From positions 1 through 64,000 of the forward strand of contig NZ_LNRU01000010.1 in NCBI RefSeq assembly GCF_001468225.1: a stretch of 64,000 nt of DNA, in the 5' to 3' direction. This DNA is from Sphingopyxis sp. H053 (GTDB lineage Bacteria; Pseudomonadota; Alphaproteobacteria; Sphingomonadales; Sphingomonadaceae). How positions within the stretch are numbered: the first letter of the stretch is position 1; every line of letters begins with the position of its first letter. The position numbers and the translations under genes were made by a program. Below, in pieces: positions 51,719 to 60,035 of this stretch. The notes beneath the pieces were generated by a model, which saw nothing but the letters and a program-made list of their open reading frames with translations, had not been told where the DNA came from and did not search any database.

Positions 51719-51743
51719 AATCCGCGGCAAAATGCCGCGGATT
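51719..51743. promoter_or_regulatory. Palindromic operator candidate made of two CCGCGG sites
   Basis: A perfect 11-bp inverted repeat (AATCCGCGGCA and its complement around AAA), 17 bases before the ribbon-helix-helix start. Each arm contains CCGCGG, the recognition sequence of Eco29kI-type systems such as the one encoded downstream. A smaller palindrome CACCTT-GAT-AAGGTG lies at 51,700-51,714. The site could be bound by the small regulator or be sensed by its own methylation state. Confidence 0.6.
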
Positions 51744-51759
51744 TTCGAAGGGCGGGCGC

Positions 51760-51945
51760 ATGGGACGAGACGGCTTGAATGCACGGAGGGTGACGACCAC
51801 TCTCACCGTCGCGCGCAAATCGCAGCTTGAAGGTGTCTCCGCCCGCGAAGGTGTGACGGAGGCTTGGATTGTCCGCCGCGCCTTAGAGCAATATCTCGAT
51901 GAAATCGGCGAGGGCTCGGTGCTTCGCGCCGCGAACGGTCGCTGA
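51760..51945 (+). CDS. Ribbon-helix-helix-type regulator of the restriction operon
   Basis: A 61-residue protein. RRVTTTLTVARKSQLEGVS reads as the beta-strand and first helix of a MetJ/CopG fold, and REGVTEAWIVRRALEQYLDE as the second helix. The frame extends up to 51,661, but ATG at 51,760 starts right before the fold and GGGCGGG lies upstream. The extension also covers the palindrome. It ends two bases before the methyltransferase ATG. Such small regulators often delay endonuclease production until the DNA is methylated. The proposed site is the palindrome at 51,719. Confidence 0.7.
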   Translation: MGRDGLNARRVTTTLTVARKSQLEGVSAREGVTEAWIVRRALEQYLDEIGEGSVLRAANGR

Positions 51946-51947
51946 TC

Positions 51948-53111
51948 ATGCGGGGCGCGGAACTCTTCGCCGGCTGCGGCGGTTTGGCACTCGGCCTGTC
52001 GCGAGCTGGCTTCGGTCACGCCTTGATGGCGGAATTCGATGATGATGCTGTGGCCACGGTGCTTCATAACAAAGCGCGGAATGTCGAGCATGTCGCGCAC
52101 TGGCCGATGGCTTTGACCGATGTCCGCGACATCGAGTGGGCGACGCATCATGGTGAACTGGATCTGATTTCAGGTGGGCCACCCTGTCAGCCGTTCGGGA
52201 TTGGCGGCAAGAAACGCGGCCATGAGGACACACGCGACATGTGGCCCGAGGCGATACGCGCCGTTCGCGAAGCCGCTCCCAAAGCCTTCCTCTTCGAGAA
52301 TGTACGCAATCTGACTGGCCCGCGCTTTCGCGGCTATCTCGAGTGGGTCGCTGAGCATCTTCGACACCCGGGCGACACACGCCGCGCGGGCGAGGATTTC
52401 GACGCGCATCGGGACCGCTTGCAAGCATCAAGCCGACCGCCCGCTTATCGCGTGCGTTGGCAGCTGGTGAATGCCGCCGACTATGGCGCCCCGCAAATCC
52501 GCTATCGAGTTTTGATCTTTGGCTTGGCGGCTCAGCTCGGCGTCGATCCGGCGGCCATGCCCGCGACCCATTCACGCGATCGCCTACTGTGGGACCAATA
52601 TGTGACTGGCGACTATTGGCGGCGCCATGGCTTGCGCGCGCGCGTCGCGCCCGAGCTTCATCGCGACCACAACCGCGTCGCGGCGCTCCGTGCCGCCGAT
52701 GAGGTTCCCGAAGGCTTGCCTTGGGTCACGGTTCGCGATTGCTTCCGGGATCTTGGCGACCCCACAGGAATCGACAATCATGTCCTGCAGCCGGGCGCTC
52801 GCGTCTACAAAGGCCACACAGGGAGCCCGCTTGATCTTCCGGCGAAGGCCCTCAAAGCTGGCGATCATGGCGTGCCCGGCGGTGAGAATATGATGGTTCG
52901 GGATGATGGTTCGGTGCGTTATTTCACCGCGCGCGAAGCGGCTCGCCTTGTCGGTCTTCCCGATGACTTTCTGTTCCCGCGCTCTTGGTCTGAAACGATG
53001 CGGCAGCTAGGCAACGCGGTCCCCGCTCAGCTGGGCGAGGAGGCCGGCAAATGGGTCGCGAGCATGATTGAGCGAGGTCAGGCGACCTTGACGAGGCGCG
53101 CCGTCGCCTAG
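51948..53111 (+). CDS. DNA (cytosine-5-)-methyltransferase
   Basis: A 387-residue C5-methyltransferase that protects the host from the adjacent endonuclease. Motif I is ELFAGCGGLALGLSRAG (SAM binding). Motif IV is SGGPPCQPF with nucleophile Cys80, and motif VI is LFENVRNL with the ENV triad at 117-119. Motif VIII/IX region is QIRYRVLIFG, and motif X is RQLGNAVP. The neighbour match to Eco29kI predicts CCGCGG as the target. It is coupled to the RHH gene by a two-base gap. No ribosome-binding site is evident, so it may rely on translational coupling. Confidence 0.92.
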   Translation: MRGAELFAGCGGLALGLSRAGFGHALMAEFDDDAVATVLHNKARNVEHVAHWPMALTDVRDIEWATHHGELDLISGGPPCQPFGIGGKKRGHEDTRDMWPEAIRAVREAAPKAFLFENVRNLTGPRFRGYLEWVAEHLRHPGDTRRAGEDFDAHRDRLQASSRPPAYRVRWQLVNAADYGAPQIRYRVLIFGLAAQLGVDPAAMPATHSRDRLLWDQYVTGDYWRRHGLRARVAPELHRDHNRVAALRAADEVPEGLPWVTVRDCFRDLGDPTGIDNHVLQPGARVYKGHTGSPLDLPAKALKAGDHGVPGGENMMVRDDGSVRYFTAREAARLVGLPDDFLFPRSWSETMRQLGNAVPAQLGEEAGKWVASMIERGQATLTRRAVA

Positions 53112-53152
53112 CGGACTTGTGGCGAGGCGATGGGACGCTATGACGGGCGCCC

Positions 53153-54091
53153 ATGGCAAGAAAATCCCCGGACCGAATCGCCCTAGACACGCTGGACGAC
53201 GCGCTCGCGAACGTTGTCGAGGCGGCGAAAGCCAATAGCTCGCCTGCCGTGACGCGACGTATCAGGGCCGGACTAGAGGCGCACGCGCTGGCGACGGAGG
53301 CAGCGCGCGCCAACACCGACCCGATCGCTACACCTCTCACGATGTTCGATCCATCAGATCCGAAGACCGCCGGTCGCATGGTCGCGATCGCGCTTCTCGC
53401 ACAGCCCCGCGTCCCGCTCGGACGTGTCGAGCCCGCCTATGGATCGGGCGTTTACGCGATCTATTATGAAGGCGATCATCCGCTCTACCAGGCGATCAGC
53501 GGGACGGAGACGCCGATTTATGTCGGGAAGGCCGATCCCTCCGCGCGTGATGCGAGCACTCCTCGCGAACAGGGGCCGCGTCTGACCGGGAGGCTGCTCG
53601 AACATGCCGGAACGATCGCGACCGCGGAAAGCTATGCCCTCGGAAACCCCGAAATAGTGACCCACCCAATCCGTTTGGCCGACTTCTCCTGTCGACGGCT
53701 CGTTTGCGCGACCAATGCCCAGCTTGTCGCGGAGAAGCATCTGATCGGAATGTTCTGGCCCCTTTGGAACTCGGATACCAAGGCATGCTGGGGAATGAGC
53801 AAGCATGGCGATGCCGCGAAGACGCGAAAGAACAAGCGCTCCCCGTGGGACGTGGTCCATCAAGGTCGTCTGTGGGCGCTTGACGAGGAGCTTGAGGACT
53901 CTCTCACCGTCTCGGAGATCGAGACGCGCATCCGCGGAGTGCTAAACCGCGTCCCCCCTCGTTCGGACCATCCGGCGCTGATAGAGGAAATGATCGCGGC
54001 GTTCCGGCAACAGGATGGCAACTTGGACGTTCCCGAAGTATCGCCGCTTGGGGATGTCGAAGGACCGACTGATGAGGAAGCCGACGACTGA
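53153..54091 (+). CDS. Eco29kI-family GIY-YIG restriction endonuclease
   Basis: A 312-residue endonuclease. The GIY-YIG fold starts GSGVYAIYYEGDHPLYQ (Tyr101), followed by TPIYVGKAD with Tyr123. The helix has TGRLLEHAGTI with Arg147 and His151, and Glu194 in QLVAEKHLIGMFWPLWN is followed by Asn206. The set and spacing agree with the Eco29kI active site, which cuts CCGC^GG. Residues 1-90 form the family-specific N-terminal part. It follows the methyltransferase by 41 bases and is followed by vsr. Specificity is inferred from the family. Confidence 0.85.
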   Translation: MARKSPDRIALDTLDDALANVVEAAKANSSPAVTRRIRAGLEAHALATEAARANTDPIATPLTMFDPSDPKTAGRMVAIALLAQPRVPLGRVEPAYGSGVYAIYYEGDHPLYQAISGTETPIYVGKADPSARDASTPREQGPRLTGRLLEHAGTIATAESYALGNPEIVTHPIRLADFSCRRLVCATNAQLVAEKHLIGMFWPLWNSDTKACWGMSKHGDAAKTRKNKRSPWDVVHQGRLWALDEELEDSLTVSEIETRIRGVLNRVPPRSDHPALIEEMIAAFRQQDGNLDVPEVSPLGDVEGPTDEEADD

Positions 54092-54539
54092 CGTCGACCC
54101 AGCGCGCAGCGCGCAGATGGCCCGGATCAAGGGGCGCGACACCAAACCCGAGATGCGGGTGCGACGCGCACTTCACGCCGCGGGCTTGCGCTATCGGCTC
54201 CACGCTAAGAATCTTCCCGGCAAACCCGACATCGTCCTTCCCTCGCGGAGAATCGCGATCTTCGTGCATGGCTGCTTTTGGCACCGTCACCCCGATCCCA
54301 GCTGCAAACTAGCACGCATGCCCAAGTCCCGGATCGACTTCTGGCAGAACAAGCTTGAAGGCAATCGAGCCCGTGACGAGCGAAACGAGGCCGCCCTGCG
54401 CACCACCGGTTGGGACGTCAGAGTGATATGGGAGTGCGAAATCTCCGAACATACGCTCACGGCGCTCGCGCACCAATGTCTCGCCGCGCCGAACCCGCGA
54501 CGATCACAGGCGAAATCTCCCTATCGGGCAAGGCAATAG
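54072..54539 (+). CDS. vsr: Very short patch repair (Vsr) endonuclease
   Basis: A 155-residue nuclease that nicks at T:G mismatches formed when 5-methylcytosine deaminates. Motifs are RSAQMARIKGRDTKPEMRVRR, shown by its ends SAQMARI and TKPEMRVRR, then NLPGKPDIVLPSRRIAIFVHG and HGCFWHRH. The aspartate of KPDIVL is the expected metal ligand. ATG at 54,072 overlaps the endonuclease gene by 20 bases and has AAGGA upstream. Vsr genes near C5-methyltransferases are usual. Here it would repair damage within CCGCGG. Confidence 0.9.
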   Translation: MRKPTTDVDPARSAQMARIKGRDTKPEMRVRRALHAAGLRYRLHAKNLPGKPDIVLPSRRIAIFVHGCFWHRHPDPSCKLARMPKSRIDFWQNKLEGNRARDERNEAALRTTGWDVRVIWECEISEHTLTALAHQCLAAPNPRRSQAKSPYRARQ

Positions 54540-54628
54540 TTATCAAAGAATCTAGACCCGCGTGCTGTCCCGTGCCGCAAAAGATGCTAGGTGTTCCGGC
54601 CAATAACGAGAATGGGGTTGGGGGACAG

Positions 54629-55900
54629 ATGACGTACTGGAATGGCAAGACAGCCGACGCTGCACATCTACGGCTGTTCGTGCCCGGCGACGGCTGGCGG
54701 CTGTTCAAGGACCAAATGAGCGTAGACGGCGAGCGCATCGAGGAAGCGGGCACACAGCGCACCGTCGAAAGCGCACTCCTCAATGTCCTCAACGCCACCA
54801 ATGTGGTCGTGCTGAGTGGTACCGGGTCGTCGTTCGCGGCGGCGAACGATGCGACGAAGCTGTCGCCGGCGGGCATGTGGGACGTGTGGGAAGCCGTCCA
54901 GACAAAGGTCGGGGCGGCGGCGTTCAAGGATGTATGCGACACCTTTGCCAGCGCCAAGATCGACGACAATATTGAGCGGCTGCTGACGCTGTGCAAACTC
55001 TACCTCGAGCTGCACGAGACTGCGGTAAACGATCCGACTTACATCAAGATTCACGATTTTGTGGAAGGCGCCGAACAGGCGATCCTTGCACGCGTCGACT
55101 TTGTCGATCGCACGACCAACCTCGACGCCCATGCCGGGCTAATCCAGAAGATCGGCCGCCGGGGCGTGCGCAAGTCGCGGTCGAAGCTGTTCACGACCAA
55201 CTACGATCTTTGCTTCGAGGAAGCGGCCCGGCGGCACCGATTCACGATTATCGACGGTTTCTCGCACGGTCTGGACCAAGTCTATGATCGGAGCCATTTT
55301 GAATTCGACATCGTTCGGCGCTCGGGCCAGCGCGACGCGCCCGACTACATCGAGAATGTCTTCCACCTCTACAAGCTTCACGGCTCGCTCGACTGGCGTC
55401 GGCAGGCCGCAGACATCTACCGGTCGCGAGGGCCGGAGGGGAAGCCGGTCTTGATCTATCCGCGCTCGAGTAAATATCAGGAAAGTTTCGAGGCGCCCTA
55501 TCTGGACATGATCGGCGCATTCCAGGCGGCGCTGCGCGAGCCCGACACGGCGGTGCTGATATCGGGGTTCGGCTTCAACGACGATCATATCAGCCGCCCG
55601 ATATTGTCGGCGGTCGAGGCAAATATGTCGCTGCGATTGGTGATCTGCGATCCGGCATTCGTACCGGTGGCCGACCTCGACGCCGCGCCGCAGACGATGC
55701 CCGCAGTCGCCGAGCCCAAGAACCCGTTTCTTGCCGCGTTCAAACGAATGGTCGCGGGCGGCGACGCCAGGATCCATCTCGTCAATGGCCGGTTCCAGGA
55801 TCTGGTCACCGCGCTGCCCGACCTGGTCGGCGAGACCGACCGCGAGCGCCACATGCAGCGCGTGCGCGCCTTGCGCGACGTGGGAACGCCGACAACGTGA
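54629..55900 (+). CDS. SIR2-like domain protein of a SIR2-HerA defence pair
   Basis: A 423-residue protein. The SIR2-like core has VVVLSGTGSSFAAAND (62-74, NAD binding), KLFTTNYDLCFEEA (187-199), HLYKLHGSLDW with likely catalytic His251, and VLISGFGFNDDH (309-320). Related proteins in SIR2-HerA (also called Nezha) systems degrade NAD after phage infection and stop growth. It starts at ATG 54,629 with a GGGGGA site. It overlaps the HerA gene by four bases, which is the standard layout. The N-terminal 45 residues are of unknown structure. Its defence role follows from the pair, not from a test. Confidence 0.88.
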   Translation: MTYWNGKTADAAHLRLFVPGDGWRLFKDQMSVDGERIEEAGTQRTVESALLNVLNATNVVVLSGTGSSFAAANDATKLSPAGMWDVWEAVQTKVGAAAFKDVCDTFASAKIDDNIERLLTLCKLYLELHETAVNDPTYIKIHDFVEGAEQAILARVDFVDRTTNLDAHAGLIQKIGRRGVRKSRSKLFTTNYDLCFEEAARRHRFTIIDGFSHGLDQVYDRSHFEFDIVRRSGQRDAPDYIENVFHLYKLHGSLDWRRQAADIYRSRGPEGKPVLIYPRSSKYQESFEAPYLDMIGAFQAALREPDTAVLISGFGFNDDHISRPILSAVEANMSLRLVICDPAFVPVADLDAAPQTMPAVAEPKNPFLAAFKRMVAGGDARIHLVNGRFQDLVTALPDLVGETDRERHMQRVRALRDVGTPTT

Positions 55901-57843
55901 CCCGCATCAACCCGATCAATCCCGAACGCTATATCGGCACGATAACTCAGGCGACCGCGTCCTATGTGCATGTGAACCTGCCCAATGCGGCGGCCGTGCC
56001 CGAACGGCGCGGGCTGTCGCTCGGCGCGGTCGGCGATTTCGTGTTCGTGGATTGCGAGCGTTTCCAAATCCTTGGCCGGATCGTCGAGACCAAGATTCCT
56101 GATGGCGAACGGCTGACGGTCGAGCCATCGCTCGGCAAATCTGCGGTTACCAATCCGATCGGCAAGATCCAACTACTGGCGGCGGTCGAGCAGCGATCGA
56201 ACAAGCTGCGGCGCGGCCTGCCGGATTTTCCGCGGATCGGCGACGGCGTCTATCTGGCCGAACCAAGCCAGCTGGCGACGCTGATCCGCAATGCCGTCGC
56301 CAATGAAGACGAACTGACGCTCAGCATCGGGCGGATCGATGCCGCCGACGGCGTCGATGTCTGCCTACCGCCCGAGAAGATTTTCGGCCGGCATTGCGGC
56401 GTGTTCGGTGCGACCGGCGGCGGCAAGAGTTGGACCGTGGCCACGCTGGTCGAGCAGCTGAAGAAGGCCGGCGGCCGCGCGATCGTACTCGATCCGACCG
56501 GCGAGTTCGCCGAAATGGGAAATGTCGACGAGGTCTTCGTGTTCGACGCACCCGCCGGGGCTGCCAAACGCGTCCATTTTCCGTATCGCCAGATCACCGA
56601 GGATGACCTGTTCTCGCTTTTCAGGCCATCGGGCCAGAGCCAGGGGCCGAGGCTCAGGGAAGCAATCAAGAGCCTCAAGCTGGTCGCGGCCAGCGCCGCG
56701 GCGCCGCCTGCGGGTGTGTTCGTCAACAATGGTCTGGTCGAGAAAGCGAACCGCCCCCGCGCCGCCTACTTCAACGCGCTGAACGCACACGCTGCCCAGC
56801 TGCATCATCCGGCATGCGACTTCGACATCACCAACCTCGCCGAGCAGGTAAAGAACGAGTGCGTCTGGGGAACAGGCAGGAATAATGCCGCCAACTTCGG
56901 TGACGGCGACCCGGTGTCACTCGGCTATTGTGAATCGCTGATCGCGCGGATCAACACGCTGCTCAGCTCACGCGAGCTCGAATGCATCTTCAAGACCAAC
57001 GGCACGTCGCTGGTGACCGAGCTGCACGCATTCCTGGCCGACGACAGCCGCGACATCGCGGTCATCTCGTTCAAGGATGTGCGGTTCGAACACAACACCC
57101 GCGAGATCCTGCTCAACGTCATCGGCCGGTTCCTGCTGGCCGAAGCCAGAGCGGGCGCGTTCCGGACTTCCCCGCTGGTCGTGTTCCTCGACGAGGCGCA
57201 TCAGTTCCTCGGACGCTCGGTCGGCGACGAGCATACCAGCGTAAAGCTCGATTCCTTCGGCCTCATCGCCAAGGAAGGCCGCAAATACGGCCTGACCTGC
57301 GTCCTCGCAACGCAGCGGCCGAGGGACATTCCGCAGGACGTAATGAGCCAGCTGGGCACATTGTTCGTGCACCGGCTCACCAACGACCAGGATCGCGAGA
57401 CGGTCGAGCGTGCCTGCGGCGATCTCGATCGCGGTGCCGCTCAGTTCGTGCCGATGCTGGCGCCCGGCGAAGCGGTGGTGATCGGACCCGACATCCCTGC
57501 CCCAGTCCCATTGTTCATCCACCCGCCCGAATACCCGCCGGACTCTAAAGGACCGGAGTTCCAGAGCTTCTGGCGCGGGCGCAGGGAGCGTGCAGCGGCA
57601 GCGGCCGCTCTGCCAGCCGTTCCTGCCCCGCCGGTTCCAGCGCCTCCTATCCCGGCTCCGCCGGCCGCAGCCGCCGTCGTTCCACCGCCGCCACCAATAC
57701 AGCCACCCGTTCCTGCCCCACCGGCTGCAGCGCCTGCTGTCCCGGCGCCGCCGACCGCAGCCGCCGTTGTTCCACCGCCGCCGCCGATACTCCCAGCCAA
57801 CCCACTTTTCGCAGATGACCTCGACGACGACGTGCCCTTCTGA
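55897..57843 (+). CDS. HerA-like ATPase with proline-rich linker and SSB-like acidic tip
   Basis: A 648-residue hexameric-type FtsK/HerA ATPase. An N-terminal HAS-barrel (about 1-70) precedes the Walker A motif GATGGGKSW (171-179). The Walker B motif is VVFLDEAHQFL near 428-438, and arginine-finger candidates follow around LATQRPRDIPQD and FVHRLTNDQDRE. From residue 572 the protein is a Pro/Ala linker containing two copies of a 30-residue repeat. It ends ADDLDDDVPF, which closely matches the acidic C-terminal tip of bacterial SSB. This tip is not usual for HerA proteins as I know them. It is coupled to the SIR2 gene by four bases. Confidence 0.85.
   Translation: MTRINPINPERYIGTITQATASYVHVNLPNAAAVPERRGLSLGAVGDFVFVDCERFQILGRIVETKIPDGERLTVEPSLGKSAVTNPIGKIQLLAAVEQRSNKLRRGLPDFPRIGDGVYLAEPSQLATLIRNAVANEDELTLSIGRIDAADGVDVCLPPEKIFGRHCGVFGATGGGKSWTVATLVEQLKKAGGRAIVLDPTGEFAEMGNVDEVFVFDAPAGAAKRVHFPYRQITEDDLFSLFRPSGQSQGPRLREAIKSLKLVAASAAAPPAGVFVNNGLVEKANRPRAAYFNALNAHAAQLHHPACDFDITNLAEQVKNECVWGTGRNNAANFGDGDPVSLGYCESLIARINTLLSSRELECIFKTNGTSLVTELHAFLADDSRDIAVISFKDVRFEHNTREILLNVIGRFLLAEARAGAFRTSPLVVFLDEAHQFLGRSVGDEHTSVKLDSFGLIAKEGRKYGLTCVLATQRPRDIPQDVMSQLGTLFVHRLTNDQDRETVERACGDLDRGAAQFVPMLAPGEAVVIGPDIPAPVPLFIHPPEYPPDSKGPEFQSFWRGRRERAAAAAALPAVPAPPVPAPPIPAPPAAAAVVPPPPPIQPPVPAPPAAAPAVPAPPTAAAVVPPPPPILPANPLFADDLDDDVPF
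57619..57798 (+). repeat. Two 90-bp imperfect direct repeats in the HerA 3' end
   Basis: Starts at 57,619 and 57,709, each beginning GTTCCTGCCCC and encoding a Pro/Ala repeat that ends near VVPPPPPI. A tandem duplication probably lengthened the linker. The repeats make this part prone to copy-number change. Confidence 0.8.
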
Positions 57844-57919
57844 CCGCCGATGCTCCAACCAATTCTGGGAGAACGGCAGAAGCCGCGCAGGACGAGCAAA
57901 TTTCATCACGCGACGGCGT

Positions 57920-59833
57920 TTAGCGGCGCGTCATCACCCGCTCGACAACAACGTCTGATGCAAAGCCGGGGTGACGCCCGGCGCGGAGCTCGGCGGCAAG
58001 CCAAGGCAGCGGATCGCTGTAGATTGGGTCGCCTTCCGCCATCGATTTCGGACCGAGCATGATCCGGCCTGTTACGATCCGCTTGCTGATATCGTGGGTG
58101 GCGGTCGGGCGGGCTTCCAATGCCTCGAGTGCTGTCGTGATATTCTCTCGGGCGGGATTGATGTAGCGCCCCTGCGTCGGATCGGCCGGATCGTGGCCGA
58201 GATAGAAGGGCCGGTCGAGCAGCCAATCGCCCCCCTGGGTGTCGCGGCGGCGCCCCTCCGCTAGCCCCGCGCCGCCGGGTGCCGGACCATAGCGGGTGAC
58301 TGCCCGATCTACGGTGAGGCTGGCGCCGTCCTTGAAGGCGACGTCGAACCGCCGCTCGTCATTTTGCGCGACCGAGGCGATCTCGGCCTGGACGTATCGT
58401 ACCGAAGGAAAGGACAGGAGCAGCCGCATCAGCCAGACATTGTAGGGCGAGAGCTGACGCGAATAGGCCGTGGGGGTGCGGCCGTTGAGGACGATCTCGA
58501 CATCGGGCCGCGCCATCGCGTGGATCACGTCGACATTAGGCGGCAGATCGATATCGTCGGCAAGCGCCGCGATCCCGCGACTGATCCAGACATCGCCATG
58601 GTGGCGCGCGGCGGCGCGTGCGTCGAACTGCGCGTCGAACGGCAGCGCCTCAACGAACGCTTCGAGCGTCTGGTAGCTGGCCGCCGCGATGTCGCTATCA
58701 GGCGCGAAGGCGGCATAATGCGGTGCAAGCGCTGCTTCGATCGCCTCCAGGATCGGCTGCGCCCAGGACTCGCCGCTCCGTGGCCAGGGGATGGTCGGAT
58801 TGCGCTCGATATTGGTGCGCTGGTCGAGCCACCAGATGATTTCGGAGAGGACCGGGGTCTCGAACCGGTCGATATCGTCGTTGCGAAACACCGCATCGAG
58901 CCGCGCACCTACCAAGCCGACATCGATCGCCGCCTCGAGCCCGGCGCCGATCGGCCACAAGGCTTCGACATGCGCGTGGCTGAAATCCTTCATGGCGTAC
59001 TGCAGCGCCTCAATGACGCCGCTGTCGCCACAGCCTGAGATCAACACGGTGGCCGGTGTAACCAGATGATCGTAGATTAGGCGGTGGCCGGATTGCCAAT
59101 AGCTGTAATCACTCACCCCCTTCAGTTTAGTCTCCGGACCAAAGCCGGTCGCGTCGATCAGCAGATCGACGGGCACGGCGGCGAGATGCGGCGCATCGAT
59201 CGAGAAGTCGATCTCGAGCCCGCCCGGAAGGATTTTGATCATCTCCCCACGAACCTCGGACTCGCGCGAGACGAAGATCGGCAAGGTCTGATCGTAGGAA
59301 GCCAGATATTCGCTGGTCCAGAAGGCCGCGACGTCGCTCGCCCGACCGGCGGGCCAGGCGAAGATCGGCGAGCGATATTCAGGCTTAGACAAGCCCGGAT
59401 CAAAATTCTTGCCGAGCGCGCGGGAGTTGAGATTGGTCGAGAGATGCCGATGCCCCTTGTCGCGGAAACGCGCGAACAGTTCGTCCTCCTTCTCAAACAC
59501 GAGCGCGATAGCATCGTTGACCAGCGCCAGGATGACCGCGAGCATCATCCCCGAAAACGAGCCGCCGACGATCGCGACGGTGTCGCCTGGGCCGACGCGC
59601 TTGGTCCATCCCAGCGCCCAAGCGAGATTGGTGGCGCGGATCTGCTGGTGCAGGATCGAGATATTCTCGAGCGCAAAGCCGGTCGCCGAGAGGATGTTCG
59701 GGCTTTCGATCGAGGTCGCTTCGGCGATCATGTTTAAGGCAAGGGCGTCAAGCTTGACCCGAGAATCGGAGTCAGGTGGGAAAATTGTTCTGGTCATGAA
59801 TCCGACTAGCAGATGACGACCATCGGCCGCCAT
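57920..59833 (-). CDS. FAD/NAD(P)-binding-domain protein
   Basis: A 637-residue protein. A Rossmann dinucleotide loop is seen at VAIVGGSFSGMMLAVILAL (86-104), then VPVDLLIDATGFGPET (an ATG-type signature of FAD-binding proteins) and VLISGCGDSGVIEAL, a second nucleotide-binding loop. This suggests a two-dinucleotide flavoprotein of the monooxygenase-like or NAD_binding_9 type. The 100 residues at each end are unassigned. The start is ATG at 59,833 or 59,797; neither has a strong ribosome-binding site. It is convergent with HerA (77 bases between ends), so it is not part of that operon. Its function in the island is unknown. Confidence 0.65.
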   Translation of the reverse strand: MAADGRHLLVGFMTRTIFPPDSDSRVKLDALALNMIAEATSIESPNILSATGFALENISILHQQIRATNLAWALGWTKRVGPGDTVAIVGGSFSGMMLAVILALVNDAIALVFEKEDELFARFRDKGHRHLSTNLNSRALGKNFDPGLSKPEYRSPIFAWPAGRASDVAAFWTSEYLASYDQTLPIFVSRESEVRGEMIKILPGGLEIDFSIDAPHLAAVPVDLLIDATGFGPETKLKGVSDYSYWQSGHRLIYDHLVTPATVLISGCGDSGVIEALQYAMKDFSHAHVEALWPIGAGLEAAIDVGLVGARLDAVFRNDDIDRFETPVLSEIIWWLDQRTNIERNPTIPWPRSGESWAQPILEAIEAALAPHYAAFAPDSDIAAASYQTLEAFVEALPFDAQFDARAAARHHGDVWISRGIAALADDIDLPPNVDVIHAMARPDVEIVLNGRTPTAYSRQLSPYNVWLMRLLLSFPSVRYVQAEIASVAQNDERRFDVAFKDGASLTVDRAVTRYGPAPGGAGLAEGRRRDTQGGDWLLDRPFYLGHDPADPTQGRYINPARENITTALEALEARPTATHDISKRIVTGRIMLGPKSMAEGDPIYSDPLPWLAAELRAGRHPGFASDVVVERVMTRR

Positions 59834-60035
59834 ATTCCCGGTCGCGATTCATCACACTGAGGATCGTGTCCTAACTCGTTGCGCCAAGGGGGGCATGCCG
59901 ACACCGCGCTTATCGCAATGCTGAGATGCGTCGCTGACGACATAGACCGACGAATACAAGCGGCAGGTTTCGGGCACAGGCCATTCATCGCCTTAATGGC
60001 TGACCTGCGGCGCGAAGCGGTCAAAACGCCCACCA

